Assembly (NCBI RefSeq): GCF_014873945.1
Contig: NZ_JADBEC010000003.1
Coordinates: forward strand, 248,001-312,000
Direction of reading: 5' to 3'
Length of the DNA: 64,000 nt
Source: Rhizobium viscosum
GTDB taxonomy: Bacteria; Pseudomonadota; Alphaproteobacteria; Rhizobiales; Rhizobiaceae
The position numbers and the translations under genes are program-made. The notes beneath the pieces were generated by a model. The model worked only from the letters and a program-made list of their open reading frames with translations. It was not told the DNA's origin and ran no database searches. How positions within the stretch are numbered: position 1 is the stretch's first letter; each line of letters starts with the position of its first letter. This document shows, piece by piece, positions 52,723 to 60,603 of the stretch.

Positions 52723-53847
52723 ATGGATATCGTCAGGACAGCGATCGGCTTGATGAGCGGCACCTCGATGGACGGCATCGATGTGGCACTTCTGCGGACG
52801 GACGGGCGAGGCTTCATCGAACGCGGTCCGTTTCTGGGCGTGCCCTATGATGGCGGTTTTCGCGAGCGGCTGAAGCGGGGGCTCGATCTGGCGCGGCCGC
52901 TGACGGATCGCACCGCAAGACCGGATGAATTGCGCGACATCGAGATAGAACTCACCGAACGTCATGTAGATGCCGTTACGGCATTTCTCGACAAGTTCAG
53001 TCTGAGCAGGGACGAAATCGACCTGCTCGGCTTCCACGGCCAGACGGTGCTGCACAGGCCGGACGATGCGCTGACCATCCAGATTGGCGATGGAGCGCTT
53101 CTGGCGCAACGTACGGGCATTTCCGTCGTCTATGACATGCGCGCCAACGACATGGTGCATGGAGGACAGGGCGCACCGCTCGTACCAGCTTACCATGCGG
53201 CGCTTGCCGGCCGCTTCCAGAAGGAGGGGCAGACGACCTGCTTCGTCAATATCGGCGGGATTTCCAACCTTACCTATATCGGCGCGGAGGGGCGCATAGC
53301 CGCCTTCGACAGTGGCCCCGGCAATACGCTGATCGACCAGTGGGTGGAGATGCAAACCGGCAAGACCTACGATCCCGGCGGCGAGATTGCCGGGCGCGGG
53401 AAGGTTATGCCGGATATTGCCGCCCGTTATCTCGGCAGCCCCTTCTTTCAAGGCAATATTCGCCGCTCGCTCGATCGCGGCGATTTCAAGCCGCTTGCGG
53501 ACGGCGAGGCGAGCCTTGAGGACGGCGCGCGCACGCTGGCGTATGTCGCGGCCGCCTCGATCGTCAAGTCGGCCGGCTACCTCCCAGAGAGCCCGTCCGT
53601 CTATATCGTGTGCGGCGGTGGACGGCTGAACGGCACGATCATGGCCGAGTTCGCCGACATGGCCGGAAAGAAGGGGTCCACTGTCATGAGCGCCGAACAG
53701 GCAGGGTTCGATGGCGATGCGATGGAAGCGGAAGCCTGGGCCTATCTTGCCGTGCGGTCGCTGGAAGGATTGCCGCTGACCTATCCGGGTACGACGGGTG
53801 TCAGCCAACCGGTCACCGGCGGCGTCGTGGCGGAGCCTGCGCGATGA
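52723..53847 (+). CDS. anmK: Anhydro-N-acetylmuramic acid kinase
   Basis: A 374-residue sugar kinase of the AnmK family, which opens and phosphorylates anhydroMurNAc during peptidoglycan recycling. The phosphate-binding GLMSGTSMDGIDVALL at the start, NIGGISNLTYI and DSGPGNTLIDQW are diagnostic. Length is normal. It is divergent from tyrS and overlaps the next GNAT gene by 4 bases (ATGA). Confidence 0.96.
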   Translation: MDIVRTAIGLMSGTSMDGIDVALLRTDGRGFIERGPFLGVPYDGGFRERLKRGLDLARPLTDRTARPDELRDIEIELTERHVDAVTAFLDKFSLSRDEIDLLGFHGQTVLHRPDDALTIQIGDGALLAQRTGISVVYDMRANDMVHGGQGAPLVPAYHAALAGRFQKEGQTTCFVNIGGISNLTYIGAEGRIAAFDSGPGNTLIDQWVEMQTGKTYDPGGEIAGRGKVMPDIAARYLGSPFFQGNIRRSLDRGDFKPLADGEASLEDGARTLAYVAAASIVKSAGYLPESPSVYIVCGGGRLNGTIMAEFADMAGKKGSTVMSAEQAGFDGDAMEAEAWAYLAVRSLEGLPLTYPGTTGVSQPVTGGVVAEPAR

Positions 53848-54371
53848 GTGGCGAAATCATCTTCGAAACGCCGCGCCTGATCGCCCGGATGTGGGGCGAG
53901 GGCGAGGCCGGGCTGATCCACGACCTGCATTCGACGATCGAGACGACGCGTTATATGTCCGGCGGAGCGCCCTGGTCGCGGGAAAAGGCCGAGGAGCGGC
54001 TGCGATCCTATTTTGCCGAGCAGGCACGCGACGGCACGACGAAATACAAGATCCTCGGCCGCGAGGACGGCCGCTACATCGGACGCGCCGGAATCTCGCT
54101 CTTTCATACCGGCGAATATGAAATGGGTTATGCCTTCTATTCCCGGGAGTGGGGCAAGGGCTATGCAACGGAAATCGCGACGGGTCTTGCCGACTGGTTC
54201 TTTGCCAGGGCTATTGCGCCGCATTTCGTCGCCTTCACCCACCCGGATAATCTTGCCTCCCAGCACATACTAAAAAAGATCGGCATGCGGGAGCGCGGGC
54301 CGATCTTTATCGAAAATGTTCAGGGCGTGGAATTCGAGATGACGGCCGCCATGCGGCAGACCGTTACCTGA
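53844..54371 (+). CDS. GNAT family N-acetyltransferase (RimJ/RimL type)
   Basis: A 175-residue acetyltransferase of the RimJ/RimL-like branch: FETPRLIARMWGEGEAGLIHDLHSTIE at the start and EMGYAFYSREWGKGYATEIATGLADW as the acetyl-CoA motif. The start codon overlaps the anmK stop, so the two genes are coupled. The target is unknown, and wall recycling is not implied by position alone. Its end overlaps the convergent hydrolase gene by 8 bases. Confidence 0.9.
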   Translation: MSGEIIFETPRLIARMWGEGEAGLIHDLHSTIETTRYMSGGAPWSREKAEERLRSYFAEQARDGTTKYKILGREDGRYIGRAGISLFHTGEYEMGYAFYSREWGKGYATEIATGLADWFFARAIAPHFVAFTHPDNLASQHILKKIGMRERGPIFIENVQGVEFEMTAAMRQTVT

Positions 54372-55041
54372 TCCGCTTGGCTGCCGGTTCCGGCACGAGT
54401 TCGCCGTTCAGGCGGCGGTCGAGATAATCCTCGCACTCGGCCATCAGCGTGTCGACCTGACCGTTGAAGAAGTGGTTGGCGCCCGGCACCGTGCGATGGG
54501 TGATGAGGATGCCCTTCTGCGTCTTCAGCTTCTCGACGAGGCCATTAACGTCCTTTTCGGGAGCAACCTTGTCCGCCTCGCCATTGATGATCAGGCCGGA
54601 GGACGGGCAGGGCGCCAAGAACGAGAAGTCATAGGTATTCGGCTGCGGCGCAATCGACATGAAACCTTCGATTTCCGGACGGCGCATCAGAAGCTGCATG
54701 CCGATCCAGGAGCCGAAGGAGTAACCGGCGACCCAACAGGTCTTCGAATCGGGATGCAGGCTCTGCACCCAGTCGAGCGCGGAGGCGGCATCCGAAAGCT
54801 CGCCGGCACCATGGTCGAATTCGCCCTGGCTGCGGCCGATGCCCCGGAAATTGAAGCGCAGTGTCGTAAAACCGCGCTTCTGGAACATGTAGAAGAGCTG
54901 GTAGACGATCTGGTTGTTCATCGTGCCACCAAACTGCGGATGCGGGTGCAGAATGACGGCGATCGGTGCGCTTTTTTCCTTGGAGGGCTGGTAGCGGCCT
55001 TCAAGACGGCCGGCTGGGCCGTTGAAAATAACTTCGGGCAT
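54364..55041 (-). CDS. Alpha/beta hydrolase (COG2945-like)
   Basis: A 225-residue cytoplasmic alpha/beta hydrolase. The oxyanion-region sequence VILHPHPQFGGTMNNQIV, the nucleophile elbow GYSFGSWIG (serine near residue 107), a late acid in NGEADKV and a histidine in VPGANHFFNG complete the triad. The substrate is unknown. It is divergent from the suf operon and shares the 216-base region containing the iron boxes. Confidence 0.85.
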   Translation of the reverse strand: MPEVIFNGPAGRLEGRYQPSKEKSAPIAVILHPHPQFGGTMNNQIVYQLFYMFQKRGFTTLRFNFRGIGRSQGEFDHGAGELSDAASALDWVQSLHPDSKTCWVAGYSFGSWIGMQLLMRRPEIEGFMSIAPQPNTYDFSFLAPCPSSGLIINGEADKVAPEKDVNGLVEKLKTQKGILITHRTVPGANHFFNGQVDTLMAECEDYLDRRLNGELVPEPAAKRIR

Positions 55042-55092
55042 CGGTACTCCGGTTTTATTTCGCGTTCACGCCACGTTTGGCGACATCATGAC

Positions 55093-55121
55093 TTGACGAC
55101 AGTTGTCAGCTTTTCTAAAAC
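55093..55121 (+). promoter_or_regulatory. Candidate suf operon promoter
   Basis: TTGACG (55093-55098) as -35 and TAAAAC (55116-55121) as a weak -10, with 17 bases between. The -35 lies inside the RirA-like box and the -10 overlaps the first Irr-like half-site. The assignment rests on position and matches only. Confidence 0.45.
55094..55108. promoter_or_regulatory. IRO-like box (candidate RirA site)
   Basis: TGA-N9-TCA, reading TGACGACAGTTGTCA, matches the published iron-responsive operator form recognised by RirA in rhizobia. It lies about 150 bases upstream of the first suf gene and overlaps the candidate -35. Confidence 0.7.
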
Positions 55122-55142
55122 GCAGTTTAGAACAATTCGAAA
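55113..55142. promoter_or_regulatory. ICE-like box (candidate Irr site)
   Basis: TTTAGAA-CAA-TTCGAAA (55126-55142) matches 13 of 14 arm positions of the iron control element TTTAGAA-N3-TTCTAAA bound by Irr. A third arm, TTCTAAA, lies at 55113-55119 just upstream. Confidence 0.68.
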
Positions 55143-55257
55143 CTTGCATGGCGATCCACGCAGCGTGGAACGTGTCATAAGGCAAGCCCGGCGGAAATTT
55201 CAAGAAAAATGCACCGCCGCGCTCGAAGCAAGCTCGTCAAGCGCAGGACCGAAGACA

Positions 55258-56424
55258 ATGGCGCCGCCACGCCTTTATCTCGATTGGAACGCAACATCGC
55301 CGATGCACCCTGCAGCGCGTGACGCGGTCATGCGCGCCGTGGACGTCTTCGGCAACCCCAATTCCGTGCATGGCGAAGGCCGTGCCGCGCGCGCCGCAAT
55401 CGAGGGTGCGCGCCGCAAGATCGCGCTTTTGTCAGGCACTGATGCCGCCAATGTGGTCTTCACCAGCGGTGCCACCGAAGCCGCCAATATGGTGCTGACC
55501 CCCGATTTCAGCATGGGCCGCACGCCGCTGAAGCTCGGCCGTCTCTATCATTCGGCTGTCGAGCATCTGGCCGTGCGCGAAGGCGGTCGTTTCCCAAAAG
55601 ACAAGACGACCGAAATACCGGTGACCGAGGCCGGCATCGTCGATCTGAAGGCACTCTCCGCACTTCTCGACGCCCATGACAAGTCGACGGGCCTGCCGAT
55701 GGTGGCGATCATGTTCGTCAACAACGAGACGGGCATCGTCCAACCGGTCGAGGAAGCGGGCAGGATCGTGCACGCTCATGGCGGGCTCTTCGTGGTCGAT
55801 GCCGTGCAGGCGGCCGGCCGGCTGCCGATTGAGATCGGGCGAATCGGCGCCGATTTCATGATCATTTCCTCCCACAAGATCGGCGGGCCGAAGGGCGCGG
55901 GCGCGCTGATCGCCCGCGGCGAGGCGCTGATGCCGAAAGCGCTGATCCGCGGTGGCGGGCAGGAGAAGGGTCACCGCTCGGGGACGCAGAATTCGCTGGC
56001 GCTGATCGGCTTCGGGGCAGCTGCTGAAGCCGCGCTGCAGCATCTTGAGGAGCGCAATGCCGCGATTGCCGTCCTGCGCGACCGGCTGGAAGCCGGCATG
56101 CGCACGGCAGCACCCGATGTCATCATCCACGGTGCAGGCGGTCCGCGCGTCGCCAATACCATCTTCTTCACACTTCCCTGCATGAAGGCCGAGACCGGGC
56201 AGATCGCCTTCGATCTCGAAGGCGTGGCACTTTCGGCGGGCTCTGCCTGCTCTTCCGGCAGGGTCGGCGAAAGCCACGTGCTGACGGCAATGGGCCGCGA
56301 TCCGAAGCTCGGGGCGCTGCGCATATCGCTCGGCTTTTCGACGACGGAAGAAGACGTAGACAGGGCGATTGCCGCCTTTGCCAAGATAGCCTCCCGGCGA
56401 AAGCTGGCGGGCGAGGCGGCCTGA
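55258..56424 (+). CDS. Cysteine desulfurase, NifS/IscS-like, first gene of suf operon
   Basis: A 388-residue PLP enzyme releasing sulfur from cysteine for Fe-S assembly. The PLP lysine is K207 (ISSHKIGGPKG) and the catalytic cysteine is C331 in the flexible loop SAGSACSSGRVGESHVL, the IscS/NifS-type arrangement. It differs from the SufS-type enzyme later in the operon. The ATG at 55258 is chosen because the family start (PPRLYLDWNATSPMHP) begins here; the open frame upstream is a shadow. It follows the RirA/Irr-like boxes. Confidence 0.93.
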   Translation: MAPPRLYLDWNATSPMHPAARDAVMRAVDVFGNPNSVHGEGRAARAAIEGARRKIALLSGTDAANVVFTSGATEAANMVLTPDFSMGRTPLKLGRLYHSAVEHLAVREGGRFPKDKTTEIPVTEAGIVDLKALSALLDAHDKSTGLPMVAIMFVNNETGIVQPVEEAGRIVHAHGGLFVVDAVQAAGRLPIEIGRIGADFMIISSHKIGGPKGAGALIARGEALMPKALIRGGGQEKGHRSGTQNSLALIGFGAAAEAALQHLEERNAAIAVLRDRLEAGMRTAAPDVIIHGAGGPRVANTIFFTLPCMKAETGQIAFDLEGVALSAGSACSSGRVGESHVLTAMGRDPKLGALRISLGFSTTEEDVDRAIAAFAKIASRRKLAGEAA

Positions 56425-56501
56425 TTGCCTCACAAACTTGCGGAAACGCAAATTTCCACTTGCCATCAGGGCTGAAAAGTCCCTTTTGGCCACTTATATC
56501 T

Positions 56502-56520
56502 GGGGCAAGTCAATTGCCCC
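56502..56520 (+). other. Hairpin between csd and sufB
   Basis: GGGGCAA pairs perfectly with TTGCCCC around a 5-base loop. It has no T-tract, so it is more likely a transcript-processing or stabilising element than a terminator. It is 46 bases upstream of sufB. Confidence 0.5.
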
Positions 56521-56566
56521 ACTGACAAGCTGCCGGACCTTTTCTCCGGCGAGATTGGAGAGTGAC

Positions 56567-58036
56567 ATGCCTGCTGTCCAGGAAACGGTCGATCGCGTCC
56601 GCCAGATCGACGTGGACCAGTATAAATACGGCTTTGAAACCGTCATCGAAATGGACAAGGCGCCCAAGGGCCTTTCCGAAGACATCATCCGCCTGATCTC
56701 CTCCAAGAAGCAGGAGCCGGAATGGATGCTCGAATGGCGTCTCGAAGCCTACAAGCGCTGGCTGACGATGGATGAGCCCACGTGGGCGCGCGTCGACTAT
56801 CCGAAGATCGATTTCAACGCGATCCATTATTACGCCGCGCCGAAGAGCACGCCGGGTCCGAAATCGCTTGACGAAGTCGATCCTGAGATCCTCAAGGTCT
56901 ATGAGAAGCTTGGTATTCCGCTGAAGGAACAGGAGATCCTGGCCGGCGTCGAGAAGCCGAAGATTGCCGTCGATGCGGTATTCGATTCCGTCTCCGTCGT
57001 GACAACCTTCAAGGAAGAGCTGAAGAAGGCCGGCGTGATCTTCATGTCGATCTCGGAAGCGATCCGCGAACATCCCGAGCTGGTACAGAAGTACCTTGGC
57101 TCTGTCGTTCCGACGACCGACAACTATTATGCGACGCTAAACTCGGCGGTCTTCACCGACGGCTCGTTCGTCTTCGTGCCGAAGGGCGTGCGGTGCCCGA
57201 TGGAGCTTTCCACCTACTTCCGCATCAACGAGAAGAATACCGGCCAGTTCGAGCGCACGCTGATCATCGCCGAGGAAGGCGCTTACGTGTCCTACCTCGA
57301 AGGCTGCACAGCACCCCAGCGCGATGAAAACCAGCTGCACGCCGCTGTGGTCGAACTGGTTGCGCTCGACGATGCCGAAATCAAGTATTCGACGGTCCAG
57401 AACTGGTATCCGGGCGACAAGGACGGCAAGGGCGGGATCTACAACTTCGTCACCAAGCGTGGCGATTGCCGCGGCGATCGTTCGAAGATCTCCTGGACGC
57501 AGGTCGAGACCGGTTCTGCCATCACCTGGAAGTATCCGTCCTGCATCCTGCGCGGCGACGATAGCCGCGGCGAGTTCTACTCGATCGCCGTTTCCAACGG
57601 CCATCAGCAGATCGACAGCGGCACCAAGATGATCCATCTCGGCAAGAACACGTCGAGCCGCATCGTTTCCAAGGGCATTGCCGCCGGCGTTTCGCAGAAT
57701 ACCTATCGCGGCCAGGTTTCGGCTCACCGCAAGGCTTCGAACGCTCGCAATTTCACCCAGTGCGACTCGCTTCTGATCGGCGACAAGTGCGGCGCCCATA
57801 CGGTGCCCTATATCGAGGCGAAGAATTCGACGGCGCAGTTCGAGCACGAGGCGACGACTTCGAAGATCTCCGAAGACCAGCTGTTCTATTGCCTGCAGCG
57901 CGGCATCCCGACGGAGGCTGCGATCGCGCTGATCGTCAACGGCTTCGTCAAGGAAGTCCTGCAGGAACTGCCGATGGAATTCGCCGTCGAGGCGCAGAAG
58001 CTGATCAGCATCTCGCTGGAGGGTAGCGTCGGCTAA
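56567..58036 (+). CDS. sufB: Fe-S cluster assembly scaffold SufB
   Basis: A 489-residue scaffold subunit of the SufBCD complex. The start MPAVQETVDRVRQIDVDQYKYGFET, and the core (FVFVPKGVRCPMELSTYFRIN, YLEGCTAPQRDENQLHAAVVELVALDDAEIKYSTVQNWYPGD, ARNFTQCDSLLIGDKCGAHTVPYIE, then ALIVNGFVKEVLQELPMEF) are characteristic. The ATG at 56567 follows GGAGAG; the frame opening at 56438 is not supported. The next suf gene is displaced by the inserted nuclease cassette. Confidence 0.97.
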   Translation: MPAVQETVDRVRQIDVDQYKYGFETVIEMDKAPKGLSEDIIRLISSKKQEPEWMLEWRLEAYKRWLTMDEPTWARVDYPKIDFNAIHYYAAPKSTPGPKSLDEVDPEILKVYEKLGIPLKEQEILAGVEKPKIAVDAVFDSVSVVTTFKEELKKAGVIFMSISEAIREHPELVQKYLGSVVPTTDNYYATLNSAVFTDGSFVFVPKGVRCPMELSTYFRINEKNTGQFERTLIIAEEGAYVSYLEGCTAPQRDENQLHAAVVELVALDDAEIKYSTVQNWYPGDKDGKGGIYNFVTKRGDCRGDRSKISWTQVETGSAITWKYPSCILRGDDSRGEFYSIAVSNGHQQIDSGTKMIHLGKNTSSRIVSKGIAAGVSQNTYRGQVSAHRKASNARNFTQCDSLLIGDKCGAHTVPYIEAKNSTAQFEHEATTSKISEDQLFYCLQRGIPTEAAIALIVNGFVKEVLQELPMEFAVEAQKLISISLEGSVG

Positions 58037-58044
58037 TTACGGCT

Positions 58045-58074
58045 CCGTCATCCTCGGGCTTGTCCCGAGGATCT
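58045..58074 (+). repeat. Left palindromic repeat of the GIY-YIG cassette
   Basis: A 30-bp sequence containing a 23-bp palindrome (ATCCTCGGG-N5-CCCGAGGAT). It lies 8 bases after the sufB stop. Its exact reverse complement is at 58442-58471. Confidence 0.9.
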
Positions 58075-58093
58075 GCTATGGCCGGAGATAGTG

Positions 58094-58435
58094 ATGAGTG
58101 GTTTCGTCTACATGATGTCCGACAAGCCACGAGGTGTGATCTACATCGGCGTCACAAGCGATTTGCACGGACGCATTTGGGAACATCGCAACGAAATCCA
58201 GAAGGGTTTTACGCAGAAATACAGAGCAAAGAACCTCGTCTGGTTTGAAAACCATCCGAACATCGTGTTGGCGATCCAGCGGGAAAAATCTCTGAAGCGT
58301 TATATGCGCGAATGGAAAATCAAGCTCGTAGAGGAGCTCAATCCGACCTGGATGGACCTTTACGAGCGGATCGATGAAATGGAGAATATCTATCGACCAC
58401 ATCCCAATACACGGGAGTGGAGCGATTACAATTGA
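58094..58435 (+). CDS. GIY-YIG nuclease family protein
   Basis: A 113-residue single-domain GIY-YIG protein (UPF0213/excinuclease-C-N type). The Tyr residues are in FVYMMS (Tyr6) and IYIGVTSDL (Tyr17), the Arg is in LHGRIWEH (Arg27) and the metal-binding Glu is in IQREKSLKRY (Glu64), so it appears catalytically intact. The ATG at 58094 is chosen over an adjacent GTG. The gene is held between perfect inverted repeats and is unrelated to Fe-S assembly in sequence. The UPF0213 group has no firm cellular role. Confidence 0.9.
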   Translation: MSGFVYMMSDKPRGVIYIGVTSDLHGRIWEHRNEIQKGFTQKYRAKNLVWFENHPNIVLAIQREKSLKRYMREWKIKLVEELNPTWMDLYERIDEMENIYRPHPNTREWSDYN

Positions 58436-58441
58436 AGGCTT

Positions 58442-58471
58442 AGATCCTCGGGACAAGCCCGAGGATGACGG
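58442..58471 (-). repeat. Right palindromic repeat of the GIY-YIG cassette
   Basis: Exact 30-base reverse complement of 58045-58074, starting 6 bases after the nuclease stop codon. Confidence 0.9.
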
Positions 58472-58537
58472 ATCGAGACCGGTGAGAACGGTCAACCAAA
58501 GCGGCACTTGAACCCGCTGTATGAACAGGAACCAAAG

Positions 58538-59293
58538 ATGCTTGAAATCAAGAACCTTCATGCCCGCATCGCCGAAGACGGCACTGAGATCATCCGTGGC
58601 CTGGACCTGACCGTGAAGGCCGGCGAAGTTGCCGCCATCATGGGTCCGAACGGCTCCGGCAAGTCGACGCTCTCCTATGTGCTGTCCGGCCGTGAAGACT
58701 ATGAAGTGACCGAGGGCGACATCCTTTATAATGGCGAGAGCATTCTCGAGCTCGATCCGGCCGAGCGTGCGGCCAAGGGCATCTTCCTCGCTTTCCAATA
58801 TCCGGTCGAAATCCCGGGTGTTGCCACCATGCAGTTCCTGAAGGTGGCGATGAACGAGCAGCGCAAGGCGCGCGGCGAAGACGAGCTGACGACGCCCGAC
58901 TTCATGCGCCGCGTCAAGGACGCTGCCGCCAAGCTGCAGATCAACACCGAGATGCTGAAGCGCCCGCTGAACGTCGGTTTCTCCGGCGGCGAAAAGAAGC
59001 GCGCCGAAATCCTGCAGATGGCGCTGCTTGAGCCGAAGCTTTGCGTGCTCGACGAAACCGATTCCGGCCTCGATATCGATGCCCTGAAGGTAGTGGCCGA
59101 TGGTGTCAACGCACTGCGTTCGCCGGACCGCGCCGTTATCGTGATCACCCACTACCAGCGCCTGCTCGACTATATCGTACCGGATACCGTGCACGTTCTC
59201 TACAAGGGCCAGGTCATCAAGTCCGGCGACAAGACGCTGGCCCATGAACTGGAAGCCAACGGTTACGCCGACATCATCGGCGCCGCAGCCTGA
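58538..59293 (+). CDS. sufC: Fe-S cluster assembly ATPase SufC
   Basis: A 251-residue ABC-type ATPase of the SufBCD scaffold. Walker A is GPNGSGKST (residues 36-44), the signature is FSGGEKKRAEI (about 153), Walker B is LCVLDETDSGLDID (about 170) and a switch histidine is in VITHYQRLL. The ATG at 58538 gives the usual start MLEIKNLHARI. It lies 66 bases beyond the right repeat of the inserted cassette. Confidence 0.97.
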   Translation: MLEIKNLHARIAEDGTEIIRGLDLTVKAGEVAAIMGPNGSGKSTLSYVLSGREDYEVTEGDILYNGESILELDPAERAAKGIFLAFQYPVEIPGVATMQFLKVAMNEQRKARGEDELTTPDFMRRVKDAAAKLQINTEMLKRPLNVGFSGGEKKRAEILQMALLEPKLCVLDETDSGLDIDALKVVADGVNALRSPDRAVIVITHYQRLLDYIVPDTVHVLYKGQVIKSGDKTLAHELEANGYADIIGAAA

Positions 59294-59316
59294 GCGTGGC
59301 GGAAAGGACGACGTCC

Positions 59317-60591
59317 ATGAATATGCAAACGACGAGCCGTCTGACTGCGGCCGAAGCGGCGCTGATCGAAGCCTTCAACGAGAAGATCGGCGAATTGCCG
59401 GGCAATGGCGCAGTCACCGCGCTGCGCGACCGGCTGCTCGACGACCTGAAGAAGCAGGGTCTGCCGACGCGCCGCATCGAGGCCTGGCACTACACGGACC
59501 TGAAGAACCTGCTGCGCAACGTTCCGGTCCAGGCAGGCGATGCTGGCTCTGAAGCGCTGGAACCGCTGGTCGAGGGTTCTCCGGTTCTGTCCGTGATCCA
59601 GGGCAAGGCCGCCGGTAAGTCCTCGGCCGGTGACCTCTCTGTTTCTCTCTATTCCGAAAAGCTGATCGATGGTTCGGCCGCTACCCGCCTCGACGCGCTG
59701 AGCAATGACGACGCTGTAGGCCGCATCAATGGCAGCTTCGTCAAGGACGGCTATGTCGTCGACGTGCCCGATGGCACCGAGCTCGAAGAGCCGCTGGAAA
59801 TCCAGTTCATCCATGCGGGCGGCGATATTCATACGCGTCTGCCGGTCACGTTCGGTGCCAATGTGAAGGGCGTCGTTATCGAGCGTCACCAGTCGGTGAC
59901 GGATAATGCAGCACTCGTGTCGCATGTCAGTGACATCACGGTGGGGCAGGGCACGGAGCTGACCTGGATCATCCTGCAGCAGCAGGGGGCCGAGGATACG
60001 CATCTCGGCCAGATCCGCGTCGATCTCGGCGCTGACGCCAAGCTGAAGCTCTTCGTCATCAATGCCGGCGGCAAGCTGGTGCGCCAGGAACTGAATATCA
60101 AAGTAACGGGCGAGGGCGCCGATCTGACGCTGCGCGGCATCAACCTGCTCGGCGCCGACACGCACACCGACGTAACGATGGTGCTTGGCCACGACGTGCC
60201 GCACACCGGCTCGACGGAAGTCATCCGCAACGTCGTCTTCGATCGCGCCAAGGGCGTCTTCCAGGGCATGATCCGGGTCGCGCCCGATGCCCAGAAGACC
60301 GATGCCAAGATGGCCTGCAACACGCTGCTGATGTCCGACGACGCCGAATTCTCGGTCAAGCCCGAGCTCGAAATCTTCGCCGACGACGTGCAGTGCGGCC
60401 ATGGTGCGACGGTTGCCGATATCGACCATAACCATCTCTACTATCTGATGGCGCGCGGTATTCCGGAGAACAAGGCGCGCGCCATGCTCGTCAACGCCTT
60501 CGTTGCTGAGATCGTTGAGGAACTGGAAGACGAAGCCCTGGTCGAGGCGCTGGAAGGCGTCATTTCGGCCTGGCTGGAAAAGCACGCCTGA
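59317..60591 (+). CDS. sufD: Fe-S cluster assembly protein SufD
   Basis: A 424-residue partner of SufB and SufC. The N-terminal helical part includes PTRRIEAWHYTDLKNLL, and the C-terminal beta-helix ends with VQCGHGATVADIDHNHLYYLMARGIPENKARAMLVNAFVAEIVEEL, the SufD signature with the conserved Cys and His. The ATG at 59317 follows a GGAAAGGACG stretch. The gap from sufC is 23 bases. Confidence 0.96.
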   Translation: MNMQTTSRLTAAEAALIEAFNEKIGELPGNGAVTALRDRLLDDLKKQGLPTRRIEAWHYTDLKNLLRNVPVQAGDAGSEALEPLVEGSPVLSVIQGKAAGKSSAGDLSVSLYSEKLIDGSAATRLDALSNDDAVGRINGSFVKDGYVVDVPDGTELEEPLEIQFIHAGGDIHTRLPVTFGANVKGVVIERHQSVTDNAALVSHVSDITVGQGTELTWIILQQQGAEDTHLGQIRVDLGADAKLKLFVINAGGKLVRQELNIKVTGEGADLTLRGINLLGADTHTDVTMVLGHDVPHTGSTEVIRNVVFDRAKGVFQGMIRVAPDAQKTDAKMACNTLLMSDDAEFSVKPELEIFADDVQCGHGATVADIDHNHLYYLMARGIPENKARAMLVNAFVAEIVEELEDEALVEALEGVISAWLEKHA

Positions 60592-60603
60592 TCGGATATC
60601 GCC

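Larger units (their letters stand above)
58045..58471 (+). mobile_element. Palindrome-flanked GIY-YIG nuclease cassette in the suf operon
   Basis: A 427-bp unit: two perfect 30-bp inverted repeats enclosing one GIY-YIG nuclease gene. It is inserted between sufB and sufC, which are normally adjacent. No direct target duplication is visible at the ends. Mobility is inferred from structure, not shown. Confidence 0.6.

Noticed and set aside
52603..53808. Upstream extension of the tyrS frame by about 400 residues
   Set aside because: It lies antisense to anmK, and the family start MPEFKSDFLRTLQERG is at 52602, so this is not a fusion protein.
58045..58471. CRISPR-like repeats in the suf operon
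   Set aside because: There are only two copies, inverted rather than direct, enclosing a gene; there are no spacers.
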